From Amycolatopsis dendrobii (GTDB taxonomy: Bacteria; Actinomycetota; Actinomycetes; Mycobacteriales; Pseudonocardiaceae): a stretch of 64,000 nt of DNA. The position numbers were made by a program, and so were the translations under genes. The notes beneath the pieces are model-generated. The model did not search any database, was not told the DNA's origin, and worked only from the letters and a program-made list of their open reading frames with translations. This document shows, piece by piece, positions 32,478 through 41,306 of the stretch (positions are counted from its first letter, which is position 1; the number at the start of each line of letters is the position of its first letter). The stretch spans positions 1-64,000 of the forward strand of contig NZ_JACGZW010000016.1 of assembly GCF_014145675.1 (NCBI RefSeq). The letters run 5' to 3'.

Positions 32478-33025
32478 GGCTGGAAGGCACGCCTTCGCAG
32501 ACCGTCGGGCCGTACCTGTCCATCGGGCTGCCGTGGGACGACGGGCCGTTCGTGGTTCCGGAAGGCACCGAAGGCGCGGTGTGGATCCGCGGCGGGGTGT
32601 ACGACGGCGCGGGCAACCCGGTTCCCGACGCGATGATCGAGACGTGGCAGGCCGATCCGGACGGCGGGTTCGACCACCCCGACGATCCGCGCGGCAAGCC
32701 CGCCGATCCGTTCCGCGGATTCGGCCGGTGTCCCACCGACGACCAAGGCCAGTACCGGATTCTGACGCTGCTGCCCGGGGTCGTGCCGGACGCGTCCGGG
32801 GCTCCGCAGGCGCGGCACATCGACGTGTCGGTGTTCGCTCGCGGGCTGCTGAACCGGGTTGTCACGCGCATTTACTTCGAGGACCAGGACAACGCGGGCG
32901 ACGCCGTGCTGGCGAGCGTTCCCGTGGAACGGCGGGACACGTTGCTGGCCAAGAAGGACGGTGACGGCTACCGGTTCGACGTACGTTTGCAAGGCGAAGG
33001 CGAGACGGTGTTCTTCGCGGTCTGA
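32474..33025 (+). CDS. pcaG: Protocatechuate 3,4-dioxygenase, alpha subunit
   Basis: 183 aa, the non-iron alpha subunit of the same heteromer. N-terminal TPSQTVGPYLSIGLPW and IETWQADPDGGFDHPDD are characteristic, with RHIDVSVFARGLLNRVVTRIYF in the core. It lacks the full set of iron ligands, as expected. In relatives the next gene is usually pcaB, but here a hydrolase gene starts after 29 nt. Confidence 0.95.
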   Translation: MRLEGTPSQTVGPYLSIGLPWDDGPFVVPEGTEGAVWIRGGVYDGAGNPVPDAMIETWQADPDGGFDHPDDPRGKPADPFRGFGRCPTDDQGQYRILTLLPGVVPDASGAPQARHIDVSVFARGLLNRVVTRIYFEDQDNAGDAVLASVPVERRDTLLAKKDGDGYRFDVRLQGEGETVFFAV

Positions 33026-33054
33026 CCGGCCGTGTCCATTGTGGAGGTTCAAGC

Positions 33055-33834
33055 GTGAGCAGTGTCCGGGTGCACCGGGTCGTCGAAGGCCCGGCGGCGG
33101 GGCCGGTGGTGGTGTTCTCCAACTCGATCGGCAGCGACCACCGGATGTGGGAGCCGCAGGTCGCGCCGTTGACCGAACGCGGGTTCCGGGTGGTCCGGTA
33201 CGACACGCGCGGCCACGGGTCGTCGCCGGTGCCGCCGGGGCCGTACGACCTGGCCGATCTGGGCGGCGACGTGCTGGGGCTGCTCGACGACCTCGGTGTG
33301 GAGCGCGCGCATTTCGTCGGCCTGTCGCTCGGCGGGATGACCGGGATGTGGCTCGGCGCGCACGCCGCCGAGCGGTTGTCGAGCCTCACGCTGTGCTGCA
33401 CGTCAGCGCTGCTCGGGCCGCCCGAGATGTGGGCCGATCGCGCGCGTCTCGTACGAGCCGAGGGCACGGGGGCGGTCGCGGAAGCCAGCGTCGGGCGCTG
33501 GGTCACGCCGGGCTACGCGCAGGCGCATCCGGACCAGATCGCGTACCTGCGCGAGATGGTCGCGGGCCAGCCCGACGAGGGATACGCCGGATGCTGCGAG
33601 GTGATCGAGCGGATGGACCTCACCGGCGATCTGCCGAAGATCTCCGTCCCGACGCTGGTGATCGCGGGCGCCGACGACCCGTCGACGCCCGCCGAGCCGC
33701 ACGGGCGGGTCATCGCGGACGGGATCCCCGGCGCCCGGCTCGAGGTCGTCGCCTCCGCCGCGCACCTGGGCAGCTACGAGCAGCCGGATGAATTCACCCG
33801 GCTGATCCTCGAACGGATCACGGAGGACCAGTGA
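33055..33834 (+). CDS. pcaD: 3-oxoadipate enol-lactonase
   Basis: 259 aa alpha/beta hydrolase. Nucleophile Ser91 is in VGLSLGGMTG, the oxyanion segment is NSIGSDHRMW, the acid is in VIAGADDPSTP and the catalytic His in SAAHLGSYEQPDEF. It hydrolyses 3-oxoadipate enol-lactone to 3-oxoadipate. The NSIGSDHRMW sequence is typical of PcaD. GGAGG precedes the GTG. In many actinobacteria this enzyme is fused to the decarboxylase (PcaL); here they are separate genes overlapping by 4 nt. Confidence 0.94.
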   Translation: MSSVRVHRVVEGPAAGPVVVFSNSIGSDHRMWEPQVAPLTERGFRVVRYDTRGHGSSPVPPGPYDLADLGGDVLGLLDDLGVERAHFVGLSLGGMTGMWLGAHAAERLSSLTLCCTSALLGPPEMWADRARLVRAEGTGAVAEASVGRWVTPGYAQAHPDQIAYLREMVAGQPDEGYAGCCEVIERMDLTGDLPKISVPTLVIAGADDPSTPAEPHGRVIADGIPGARLEVVASAAHLGSYEQPDEFTRLILERITEDQ

Positions 33835-34232
33835 CCGGAGACCGCTACGAGGCGGGCATGCGGGTGCGCCGCGAGGTGCTCGGCGACGAACACGTCGACC
33901 GGGCGGTCGCGCGGACCACCGAGTTCAGCAAGCCGTTCCAGGAGTACATCACCGAAGCGGCTTGGGGTTCGGTATGGACGCGCGACGGCCTCGACCGGCG
34001 GACTCGCAGCTGCATCACGCTGGCCGCGCTCACCGCGCTGCACTGCCACGACGAACTGGCGATGCACGTCCGCGCCGCGGTGCGCAACGGGCTCACCGCG
34101 GACGAGATCCGCGAGGTCTTGCTGCACACCGGCGTGTACGCGGGAGTGCCTGCGGCGAACACGGCGATCGGGATCGCCCAGCGCGTCCTCGCGGAGCTGG
34201 GAGAACCCACCGCCCAGCCGCCGGCCGGATAG
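33831..34232 (+). CDS. pcaC: 4-carboxymuconolactone decarboxylase
   Basis: 133 aa, AhpD-like all-helical fold. It has the family sequence GDEHVDRAVARTTEFSKPFQEYITEAAWGSVW and RSCITLAALTALHCHDELAMHVRAA, with His/Asp/Glu active-site positions. It decarboxylates 4-carboxymuconolactone to 3-oxoadipate enol-lactone, the substrate of PcaD. Its substrate requires PcaB, whose gene is not present in this window. GTG start overlaps the pcaD stop. Confidence 0.94.
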   Translation: MTGDRYEAGMRVRREVLGDEHVDRAVARTTEFSKPFQEYITEAAWGSVWTRDGLDRRTRSCITLAALTALHCHDELAMHVRAAVRNGLTADEIREVLLHTGVYAGVPAANTAIGIAQRVLAELGEPTAQPPAG

Positions 34233-34242
34233 GGTTCGCGGC

Positions 34243-35049
34243 ATGGAATCCGACGACCAGGCCGAACGCGGTGCGCACCACGTGCAGTCGCTGGAACGCG
34301 GACTGGCGGTGATCAAGGCGTTCAGCGCCGAGGCCCCGCATCCGACGCTCAGCGACGTCGCACGCGTCACCGGGCTGACCCGTGCGGCCGCGCGCCGGTT
34401 CCTGCTGACGCTCGTGGACCTCGGCTATGTCCGCACCGACGGCAAGTACTTCTCGCTCACCGCGCGAGTGCTGGAACTCGGCTACGCGTATCTGTCCAGC
34501 CTCAGCCTGGCCGAGATCGCGCAACCGCACCTGGAGCGGCTGTCGGCGGAGGTGCACGAGTCGAGTTCGGTGTCGGTGCTGGAGATCGCCGACATCGTGT
34601 ACGTCGCGCGCGTCGCGGTGTCGCGGATCATGACAGTGAGCATCAACGTCGGCACACGGTTCCCCGCGCACGCCACGTCGATGGGGCACGTGCTGCTCGC
34701 CGACATGGACCGGACCGAACTCAACGCCTACTTCATCGTCGCCGACCTCGACCGGTTGACTCCGCACACGCTCACCCACCGCACGGCGCTCGAAGCCGAG
34801 CTGGCCAAGGTCCGGGAACAGGGCTGGGCGATGGTCGACCAGGAGCTCGAAGAAGGCCTGCGCTCGGTCGCCGCGCCGATCCGCAACCGGGCGGGGCGCG
34901 CGGTCGCCGCGGTGAACATCTCGACGCACGCGAGCCGGACGCCGGTCGAGACCGTCCGGACCCAGTTCGTTCCGCCGTTGCTCGAGACCGCGGCGGCCAT
35001 CTCGGCAGAACTCGCCGCGGTCGCGCCCGGGCGAGCGATCCAGGGCTGA
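34243..35049 (+). CDS. pcaR: IclR-family regulator of the pca operon
   Basis: 268 aa. The N-terminal IclR winged helix is HHVQSLERGLAVIKAFS through LSDVARVTGLTRAAARRFLLTLVDLGYV. The C-terminal effector domain (LAEIAQPHLERLSAEVHESSSVSVL, and GWAMVDQELEEGLRSVAAPIRN) matches the PcaR/PcaU/CatR group. Such proteins usually activate pca genes with 3-oxoadipate or protocatechuate. It lies 10 nt after pcaC on the same strand, so its expression follows the operon, and PcaR-like boxes lie upstream of pcaI. Confidence 0.93.
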   Translation: MESDDQAERGAHHVQSLERGLAVIKAFSAEAPHPTLSDVARVTGLTRAAARRFLLTLVDLGYVRTDGKYFSLTARVLELGYAYLSSLSLAEIAQPHLERLSAEVHESSSVSVLEIADIVYVARVAVSRIMTVSINVGTRFPAHATSMGHVLLADMDRTELNAYFIVADLDRLTPHTLTHRTALEAELAKVREQGWAMVDQELEEGLRSVAAPIRNRAGRAVAAVNISTHASRTPVETVRTQFVPPLLETAAAISAELAAVAPGRAIQG

Positions 35050-35058
35050 GGAGCGCGG

Positions 35059-35649
35059 ATGCCGGAACCAGTTGCCGGATTGCTGCTCGCCGCCGGGGCG
35101 GGGCGGCGATTCGGCGGGCCCAAAGCGCTGGTCGAGTACGACGGGGAGCCGCTGGTCCAGCGGGCGGTCCGGAGCCTGGCCGAGGCCGGATGCGCCTCGG
35201 TGCGGGTGGTGGTCGGCGCGTCGGCTGAGCAGGTCCGGGAACTGTTGCCGCCGGACGTCGCTGCGGTGCCCGCGGCTCGATGGCAGGACGGGATGGGCGA
35301 GTCGCTGAAGGCCGGGCTCGAATCGTTGGCGGGGGAGCGGGCGGTGTCAGTGCTCGTGCACCTGGTGGACCTGCCGTGGGTGCCGGCCGCGGCGCTCGCG
35401 CGGATAGTCGGAGAGGCTTCCGAGGACGTCGTCGTCCGGGCTGCGTACCAGGGAGTTCCCGGACATCCGGTGCTGTTCGGACGGCGTTGGTGGGGCGAGA
35501 TCGCGAGTTCGGCGCATGGGGACCACGGGGCGCGGGACTGGTTGCGCGGGCGGGTTGACGTGCGGCTTGTCGAGTGCGGTGACCTCGGGAGCGGCAGCGA
35601 TGTCGATCGGCCTGGGGATCTGGCCGGGCCTGGTGCGGAGCGGCGCTGA
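35059..35649 (+). CDS. MobA-like nucleotidyltransferase, probable molybdenum cofactor cytidylyltransferase
   Basis: 196 aa NTP-transferase fold with the N-terminal GLLLAAGAGRRFGGPKALVEYDG (nucleotide binding) and HLVDLPWVPAAAL, PGHPVLFGRRWW and GDHGARDWL, all typical of the MocA/MobA-like group. It likely converts molybdopterin to its cytosine dinucleotide form, the cofactor used by CO-dehydrogenase-type hydroxylases. It starts 9 nt after pcaR, so transcription may come from the pca operon while function belongs with the hydroxylase locus downstream. The C-terminal 25 residues are Gly/Asp-rich and poorly conserved in type. Confidence 0.88.
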   Translation: MPEPVAGLLLAAGAGRRFGGPKALVEYDGEPLVQRAVRSLAEAGCASVRVVVGASAEQVRELLPPDVAAVPAARWQDGMGESLKAGLESLAGERAVSVLVHLVDLPWVPAAALARIVGEASEDVVVRAAYQGVPGHPVLFGRRWWGEIASSAHGDHGARDWLRGRVDVRLVECGDLGSGSDVDRPGDLAGPGAERR

Positions 35650-35808
35650 AAGGTGCTGGGACGAGCGACCAGGCTGCCCTGGATCGCTGGCGGAGCTCGT
35701 CTGGCCACCGAAGTGTGCGTCGCTGGATCCGGATGAGATTCCTCCGCGCAACGGCTCCGTGCTGCGGTGAACGGCGAACTTGGCGGTCTCGGATCTACGA
35801 TCGGGGGC

Positions 35809-36687
35809 GTGACAGAGTCCCTCGCCTCGCCCGACGCGCTCGCGGCCGCCCTCGACACCACCGGTTACCTCGCCGACGAGGGACTGGCCACCGCGGGATT
35901 TCTCGCGACGCAGATGCAGCGTCCGCTCTTCTGCGAAGGCGAGCCGGGCACCGGAAAGACCTCGCTGGCGCTTGCCCTGTCCGAGGCGCTGAAGTGGCCG
36001 CTGGTGCGGCTTCAGTGTCACGAGGGCATCGATGCCGCGCAGGCGCTCTACGAGTGGGACTTTCCCCGTCAGCTGTTGCACCTGCGCGCTCTCGAAGCGG
36101 CAGACGGCGGACGGCTCGACGCGGAAACTGCCGAGCGTTCGCTGTACACGGAGCGTTTCCTGCTTGCGCGACCGCTGCTGCAGGCGCTCACCACGACACC
36201 GTGCGTGCTGCTGGTGGACGAGATCGATCGTGCTGACGACGAGTTCGAGGCGTTCCTGCTGCAGTTGCTGGACGAGTACACCGTCACGATCCCGGAGTAC
36301 GGCGAGGTGCGTGCGGAGCAGCCGCCGCTGGTCGTGCTGACGTCCAACCGGACTCGCGAGGTGCACGACGCGCTCAAGCGCCGGTGCCTCTACCACTGGC
36401 TCGAGCATCCGGACCTGGCTCGGGAGATCAGCATCCTGCGCCGCCGGCTGCCCGGGATCGGCGAGACGCTCGCCCGGCAGATCGCCGACGCGGTGCACCG
36501 GCTGCGGGCGATGGACCTTCTCAAGCCGCCGGGTGTCGCCGAATCTCTCGACTGGGCAAGGGCTTTGCTCGCGCTCCAGCGCGACGAACTGGACGCCGCG
36601 ACGGCTGCGCGGACCCTCGGCGCGGTGCTCAAATACAGCGAGGATCTCGACCGGGTGCGGGCGAAGCTGGACACGTTGTTCTCTTGA
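35809..36687 (+). CDS. MoxR-type AAA+ ATPase, CoxD-like
   Basis: 292 aa with Walker A GEPGTGKTSLA, Walker B VLLVDEIDRADDEFEAFL, sensor VVLTSNRTREVHDALKRRCLYHWLEHP. This subgroup accompanies molybdenum hydroxylases, where CoxD works with the VWA protein CoxE to mature the active site. The GTG at 35809 is chosen because a -10-like TACGAT (35796-35801) ends 7 nt before it, suggesting a leaderless transcript; a GTG at 35767 is in frame too. The VWA partner is 850 bp downstream rather than adjacent. Confidence 0.88.
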   Translation: MTESLASPDALAAALDTTGYLADEGLATAGFLATQMQRPLFCEGEPGTGKTSLALALSEALKWPLVRLQCHEGIDAAQALYEWDFPRQLLHLRALEAADGGRLDAETAERSLYTERFLLARPLLQALTTTPCVLLVDEIDRADDEFEAFLLQLLDEYTVTIPEYGEVRAEQPPLVVLTSNRTREVHDALKRRCLYHWLEHPDLAREISILRRRLPGIGETLARQIADAVHRLRAMDLLKPPGVAESLDWARALLALQRDELDAATAARTLGAVLKYSEDLDRVRAKLDTLFS

Positions 36688-37535
36688 GTATGTGTCTAAT
36701 GTGGACGGTCGGGTAATTCCGTTGCGGCGGGGTGCGGGATCGGGCATGCTTGAAGCATCACTGGATGACTTCGCCGACTTCATTGATCTTGTGCCTGATC
36801 TTGTGACTGCGACTGTGCCGGAAGGAGGGCTCGTGACCGACTTCGCCCGGACTGCCCTCCTGGCCGTCCGCTGAGTTCCCGTTCTTTCCTGAAGGTTCCG
36901 CGCGCCCGCCTTGCGCTACCGAGGCTGGCCGCTGCGCGCAACCACGGTTCGCGCACGCTGTCCCGGAGGCGGGACGGCGTGCGCGGCCGCCCTTCGCCGA
37001 CGCGATGGGCGGTGTGGTGGGCCTTGGGAGCTTCGCTAGGCGGCTGGCTGAGCTGAACGAAATGCCCGGAAGCGCGGCTCGGGTTTGGCTGGCTGGCGGA
37101 CGTGCCGGGAAGCCTTGGCGCGGCATGGGCTTGGCCAACGGGTGCGGGACATCCGCGGGTTTTGGCGCGGGCGGAATCGGGCTGGCGACGGTTCAGCTGG
37201 ATGGAGCGGTGTACGGGGCGTGCGGAGCGGTGAGTTGGAGCGAGCCGGAACATCTGCGAGGCCGACGCGGTTCACACTGGAATGGCGATGCGGAGGAACA
37301 CTGGCGAGCTGGAGCAGCTCAAGCCGGCACCTTCGCGCGCTCAAGAACCCGCCCCAGCAAGTCCGCACGGCCGAAAACTCGCCCAAGAATCTCTGCGCGC
37401 CAAGCTCGCTACAGGCAACCCGCAGCCTGCGGTCGGACAGCCGTGGCCAAGGCCAGTTAAACCGATCGCAGTCGGAGTGTGTGACGGGCGGGCGGGATCG
37501 GCTGTCGCGGCGCGGTTTCCGGTGTTGGGGTCACA
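36688..37535. other. 848-bp stretch without a convincing gene
   Basis: Several frames stay open because of GC content, but none has a ribosome site with gene-like composition. One 42-codon frame at 36746-36874 (MLEASLDDFADFIDLVPD...) is acidic and plausible but weak. GGCTGGCTG-type words recur near 37030-37100. The stretch splits the MoxR and VWA genes, which are normally adjacent, so it may be decayed or inserted sequence. Confidence 0.55.
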
Positions 37536-37544
37536 ATGGGGGGC

Positions 37545-38660
37545 ATGAACACCGAAGTCGCTGACCCGCTTGCTGGCTATGCGGGGTTCGCGGCGGCATT
37601 GCGCGAGGCGGGCGTCGCTTGTGACGCGCGGCGGGTGCAGGCTTACCTGTCGGCGGTGGAGAAGGTCGATGTCGCCCGGCCGACGCAGCTGTACTGGGTC
37701 GGGCGGTTGACGCTCTGCTCCGATCCCGACGACCTGCCTCGCTACGAGGAAGCCTTCGCGCGGTGGTTTGAAGGCGATGACAGTCCGAAGGCGACGTCGG
37801 GGACTCCGGTGCGGAAGCAGGCCCGGATCGCTCCGCTTGTCGCGGCGGCAGGCGACGGGGACAGCACCGAGGAATCGCACGACACGCTTCGGGTCGCGGC
37901 CAGTGATCATGAGGTTCTTCGGCATCGCGATCTCGCCGAGTTGACCAAAGCCGAGCGGGCGCACTTGCGGGAGTTGCTCGCGACGCTGCGTCCTGTGCTG
38001 CCTCGGCGGCGGGCGGCGCGGCGGACGCCTGCGCATCGTGGTGCGCTGGATCCGGCGCGGACTTTGCGGGCGATGCTCGCGTCCGGTGGCGAGCCTGTTC
38101 GGCTGGCGCATCATCGGCGGGGGACGCGGGCGCGGAAAGTCGTCTTGCTGATCGACGTTTCCGGTTCCATGAGCCCGTATGCCGACGCGTTGCTGCGGTT
38201 CGCGCACGTTGTCGCGCGGGCCGCGCCGATGTCGGTCGAGGTGTTTACGCTGGGTACTCGGATGACGCGAGTGTCCCGTCAACTCCGGCAGCGCGATCCG
38301 GAGCAGGCAATGCTCGCCGCCGGCACCGCGGTGCCCGATTTCGCTGGTGGGACGCGGCTTGGCGAGACGCTGCGCGTATTTCTCGACCGGTGGGGCCAAC
38401 GCGGGTTCGCGCGACGCGCGGTAGTCACCGTGTTCTCCGACGGGTGGGAGCGCGGCGATGTCAGCTTGCTGGCCGAGCAACTCGGCAGGCTGCGCCGTCT
38501 CGCGCACACCGTATTCTGGGTGAATCCGCACGCAGGGCACGAGGGTTATGCTCCGGTCCAATCCGGCATCGTGGCCGCCCTGCCGCACATCGACCGGTTG
38601 CTGGCCGGGCACAGCTTGGCGACGTTGGAACGACTCCTCGGGGAGATTGCCGATGCGTGA
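37545..38660 (+). CDS. VWA-domain protein, CoxE-like
   Basis: 371 aa. The C-terminal half is a von Willebrand A domain with a complete metal-ion-dependent adhesion site: VVLLIDVSGSMSPY, a threonine in GGTRLGETLR and TVFSDGWERGD. The N-terminal half is helical and Arg-rich. CoxE-type proteins help install the mature Mo/Cu or Mo site in CO-dehydrogenase-like enzymes together with the MoxR ATPase. ATG at 37545 or 37536; neither ribosome site is decisive. The XdhC gene overlaps its end by 8 nt. Confidence 0.88.
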   Translation: MNTEVADPLAGYAGFAAALREAGVACDARRVQAYLSAVEKVDVARPTQLYWVGRLTLCSDPDDLPRYEEAFARWFEGDDSPKATSGTPVRKQARIAPLVAAAGDGDSTEESHDTLRVAASDHEVLRHRDLAELTKAERAHLRELLATLRPVLPRRRAARRTPAHRGALDPARTLRAMLASGGEPVRLAHHRRGTRARKVVLLIDVSGSMSPYADALLRFAHVVARAAPMSVEVFTLGTRMTRVSRQLRQRDPEQAMLAAGTAVPDFAGGTRLGETLRVFLDRWGQRGFARRAVVTVFSDGWERGDVSLLAEQLGRLRRLAHTVFWVNPHAGHEGYAPVQSGIVAALPHIDRLLAGHSLATLERLLGEIADA

Positions 38661-39765
38661 CGTACTGGACGACGTGTACCGCCGCTGGCAGGCGGGCGAA
38701 ACGGTCGGGCTCGGCACTGTGGTGGCCACGTTTTCGTCGGCGCCGCGGGCACCGGGCGCGTCGATGATGGTCGCGCCGGACGGCACGGTCGTCGGGAGCG
38801 TGTCCGGCGGCTGTGTCGAAGGCGCGGTCTACGAGCTGGCCAACGAAGTCGTCGCCGAGCGGAAGCCGGTTTTGCAGCGCTATGGCGTCAGTGACGACGA
38901 CGCGTTCGCGGTCGGGCTGACCTGCGGCGGGATCATCGACATCTACGTCGAGCCGGTGGACCGCGAATCGATGCCGGAGCTGGAGCGCGTCGTCGAGTCG
39001 GTGCGCAGCGGCGAGCCGGTCGCGGTCGTCACGATCGTGGAGCACGAGACGCCCGGGCTGGTCGGCGAGCACATGATTGTGTGGCCGGATCGGGTCGAGG
39101 GGTCCCTTGGCTCGTCCCGGATGGACGACGCGGTCGCCGACGACGCGCGCGGGCTTCTCGCCGCTGGACGCACCGGGACGCTCCACTACGGACCGGACGG
39201 GCAGCGTCGCGGCGAGGGCATGGCTGTTTTCGTGAATTCCTTCGAGCCGCCGCCGCGACTGCTGGTGTTCGGGGCCATCGATTTCGCCGCCGCAATGGCA
39301 CGGATGGGTGCTTATCTCGGGTACCAGGTGACGGTCTGCGACGCGCGTCCGGTGTTCGCGACCAGCAGCCGGTTCCCGGAGGCGCACGACGTGGTCGTCG
39401 ACTGGCCGCATCGCTATCTGAAGGCTGAGGCCGATGCGGGCCGGATCGACGCGCGGACGGCGATCGCGGTCCTCACGCACGATCCGAAGTTCGACGTGCC
39501 GCTGCTGGAGGTCGCGCTGCGGCTTGACGTCGGGTACGTCGGCGCGATGGGTTCCCGCAAGACGCACGACGACCGGTTCGCGCGGCTTCGCGAGGCGGGG
39601 ATCACCGAGGGCGAACTGGAACGCCTGTCGTCGCCGATCGGCCTCGACCTCGGCGCGCGCACGCCGGAGGAGACAGCCGTGTCGATCGCGGCGGAGATCA
39701 TCGCTCTGCGCTGGAGCGGCACTGGGCGGCGGCTGGCGGCGTTGAGCGGGCGGATTCACAGCTGA
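38653..39765 (+). CDS. XdhC/CoxI-family molybdenum cofactor insertion protein
   Basis: 370 aa. The N-terminal XdhC/CoxI domain has SGGCVEGAVY and LTCGGIIDIYVEP with the conserved cysteines that bind sulfurated cofactor. The C-terminal Rossmann domain contains LLVFGAIDFAAAMARMGAYLGY, VVDWPHRYL, VLTHDPKFD and YVGAMGSRKTH. The typical GAGHVG reads GAIDFA here, a departure from the usual nucleotide-binding loop. It delivers cofactor to the large subunit encoded 1.5 kb downstream. Starts within the VWA gene. Confidence 0.9.
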   Translation: MRDVLDDVYRRWQAGETVGLGTVVATFSSAPRAPGASMMVAPDGTVVGSVSGGCVEGAVYELANEVVAERKPVLQRYGVSDDDAFAVGLTCGGIIDIYVEPVDRESMPELERVVESVRSGEPVAVVTIVEHETPGLVGEHMIVWPDRVEGSLGSSRMDDAVADDARGLLAAGRTGTLHYGPDGQRRGEGMAVFVNSFEPPPRLLVFGAIDFAAAMARMGAYLGYQVTVCDARPVFATSSRFPEAHDVVVDWPHRYLKAEADAGRIDARTAIAVLTHDPKFDVPLLEVALRLDVGYVGAMGSRKTHDDRFARLREAGITEGELERLSSPIGLDLGARTPEETAVSIAAEIIALRWSGTGRRLAALSGRIHS

Positions 39766-40781
39766 CCGGATTGCTGAGCTGAGAGCCGTGGCAAGCGTTT
39801 GCGGGCCGGGCTTGGTGGCTGACGCGGGTGGGAAATCCGGGGAGTTTCATCGGTGCGGCCTGGGTCTGGACGGTTGGCGGAGCTGAGCAGCGCGCGGACT
39901 GGCTCCGGGGACCGGCGGCGTTGTGAGGGCTGGGCGGGCACGGAGCTGACCTGGAAATCCGGACGGCTCGGCTAGGTGCTGCTTGGCCGGGAATTTGGTG
40001 CCTGGCAGCGCTGGGCGTCCGGTTGCTGCCCGGGCAGGAGTCCGGTGCGTGACGGCGCTGCGCACAATGCCGACGCGGCAAGTGCGGGGCCGAGGCATCC
40101 AGACAACGCGGCGGGGCCTGCGAGGACTCGGCAGCTGCTGCGCTGGAACCGCGGCTGGCTCGCCGGGACCGCGGCTGGCACCCTGGGGCCACAGCCGGCC
40201 GGAAGCGCGGCCCCAGGCCGAACTGTCCAGTCCGAGACCGGGGCTGGCCGAACCGTCCAGTCCGAGACCCGGCTGGCCGAGACCCGGCTGGCCGAACTGT
40301 CCAGTCTGAGACCGGGGCTGGCCGAGACCGGGCTGCCCGAACCGTCCAGCCCGAACCGTCCAGCCCGAGACCGGACTGCCCGAGACCCCGTCGCCGAGAT
40401 CCCGTCGGCCGAGACCCAGGTGGCCAAGCCCGGACAGCCATGCCCAGCCAGCCGCAACGACCCGCCCGGCCAGCGCAATCCGCGAGAAAAACCCCGTCCA
40501 GCAACGAAACCCGGTGAACCCCCGACCCGAAACCGCGGCCCCTCGGGAAGATCCGCCCACCGAAAAATCACCCGTCCGGCTTCACGCATCTGCGCCTCAA
40601 AGTCAACCGCTAACCCGCATCTGCGGAACCGCCATGGCGACGTGCGACATCAGGACTTGTCCGCGCGCGAAAGGCGTAGCACGCTCCCCTGTGAGGCCGA
40701 TCACGATCGTGCCTTGGCCGTTCCCGAACCGGCCCGCCGCCTCCGCCGGGGCTGGCGGGCATTTGCACTTGGAGGCCTTTG
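39766..40781. other. 1-kb non-coding stretch with a repeat array
   Basis: No credible gene on either strand. Minus-strand frames give Gly/Gln/Pro/Ser-rich sequence driven by the repeats at 40216-40420. The last 60 bp hold the ribosome site and presumably the promoter for the small subunit gene. Confidence 0.6.
40216..40420 (+). repeat. Degenerate tandem array of about 15-bp units
   Basis: Units of the types GGCCGAGACCGGGCT and GGCCGAACTGTCCAGT alternate; GTCCAG occurs repeatedly, and the 30-nt pair recurs at least three times. Unit length varies between 14 and 16 bp, unlike the strict 18- and 32-bp arrays near 19.5-20.1 kb. Confidence 0.8.

Positions 40782-41305
<524 letters not shown>

Positions 41306-41306
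<1 letters not shown>

Noticed and set aside
39698-40589. Minus-strand frames with Gly-Leu-Gly-Gln-Pro repeats, collagen-like in look
   Set aside because: Three frames are open at once because of repeat DNA; none has a convincing start or codon bias.
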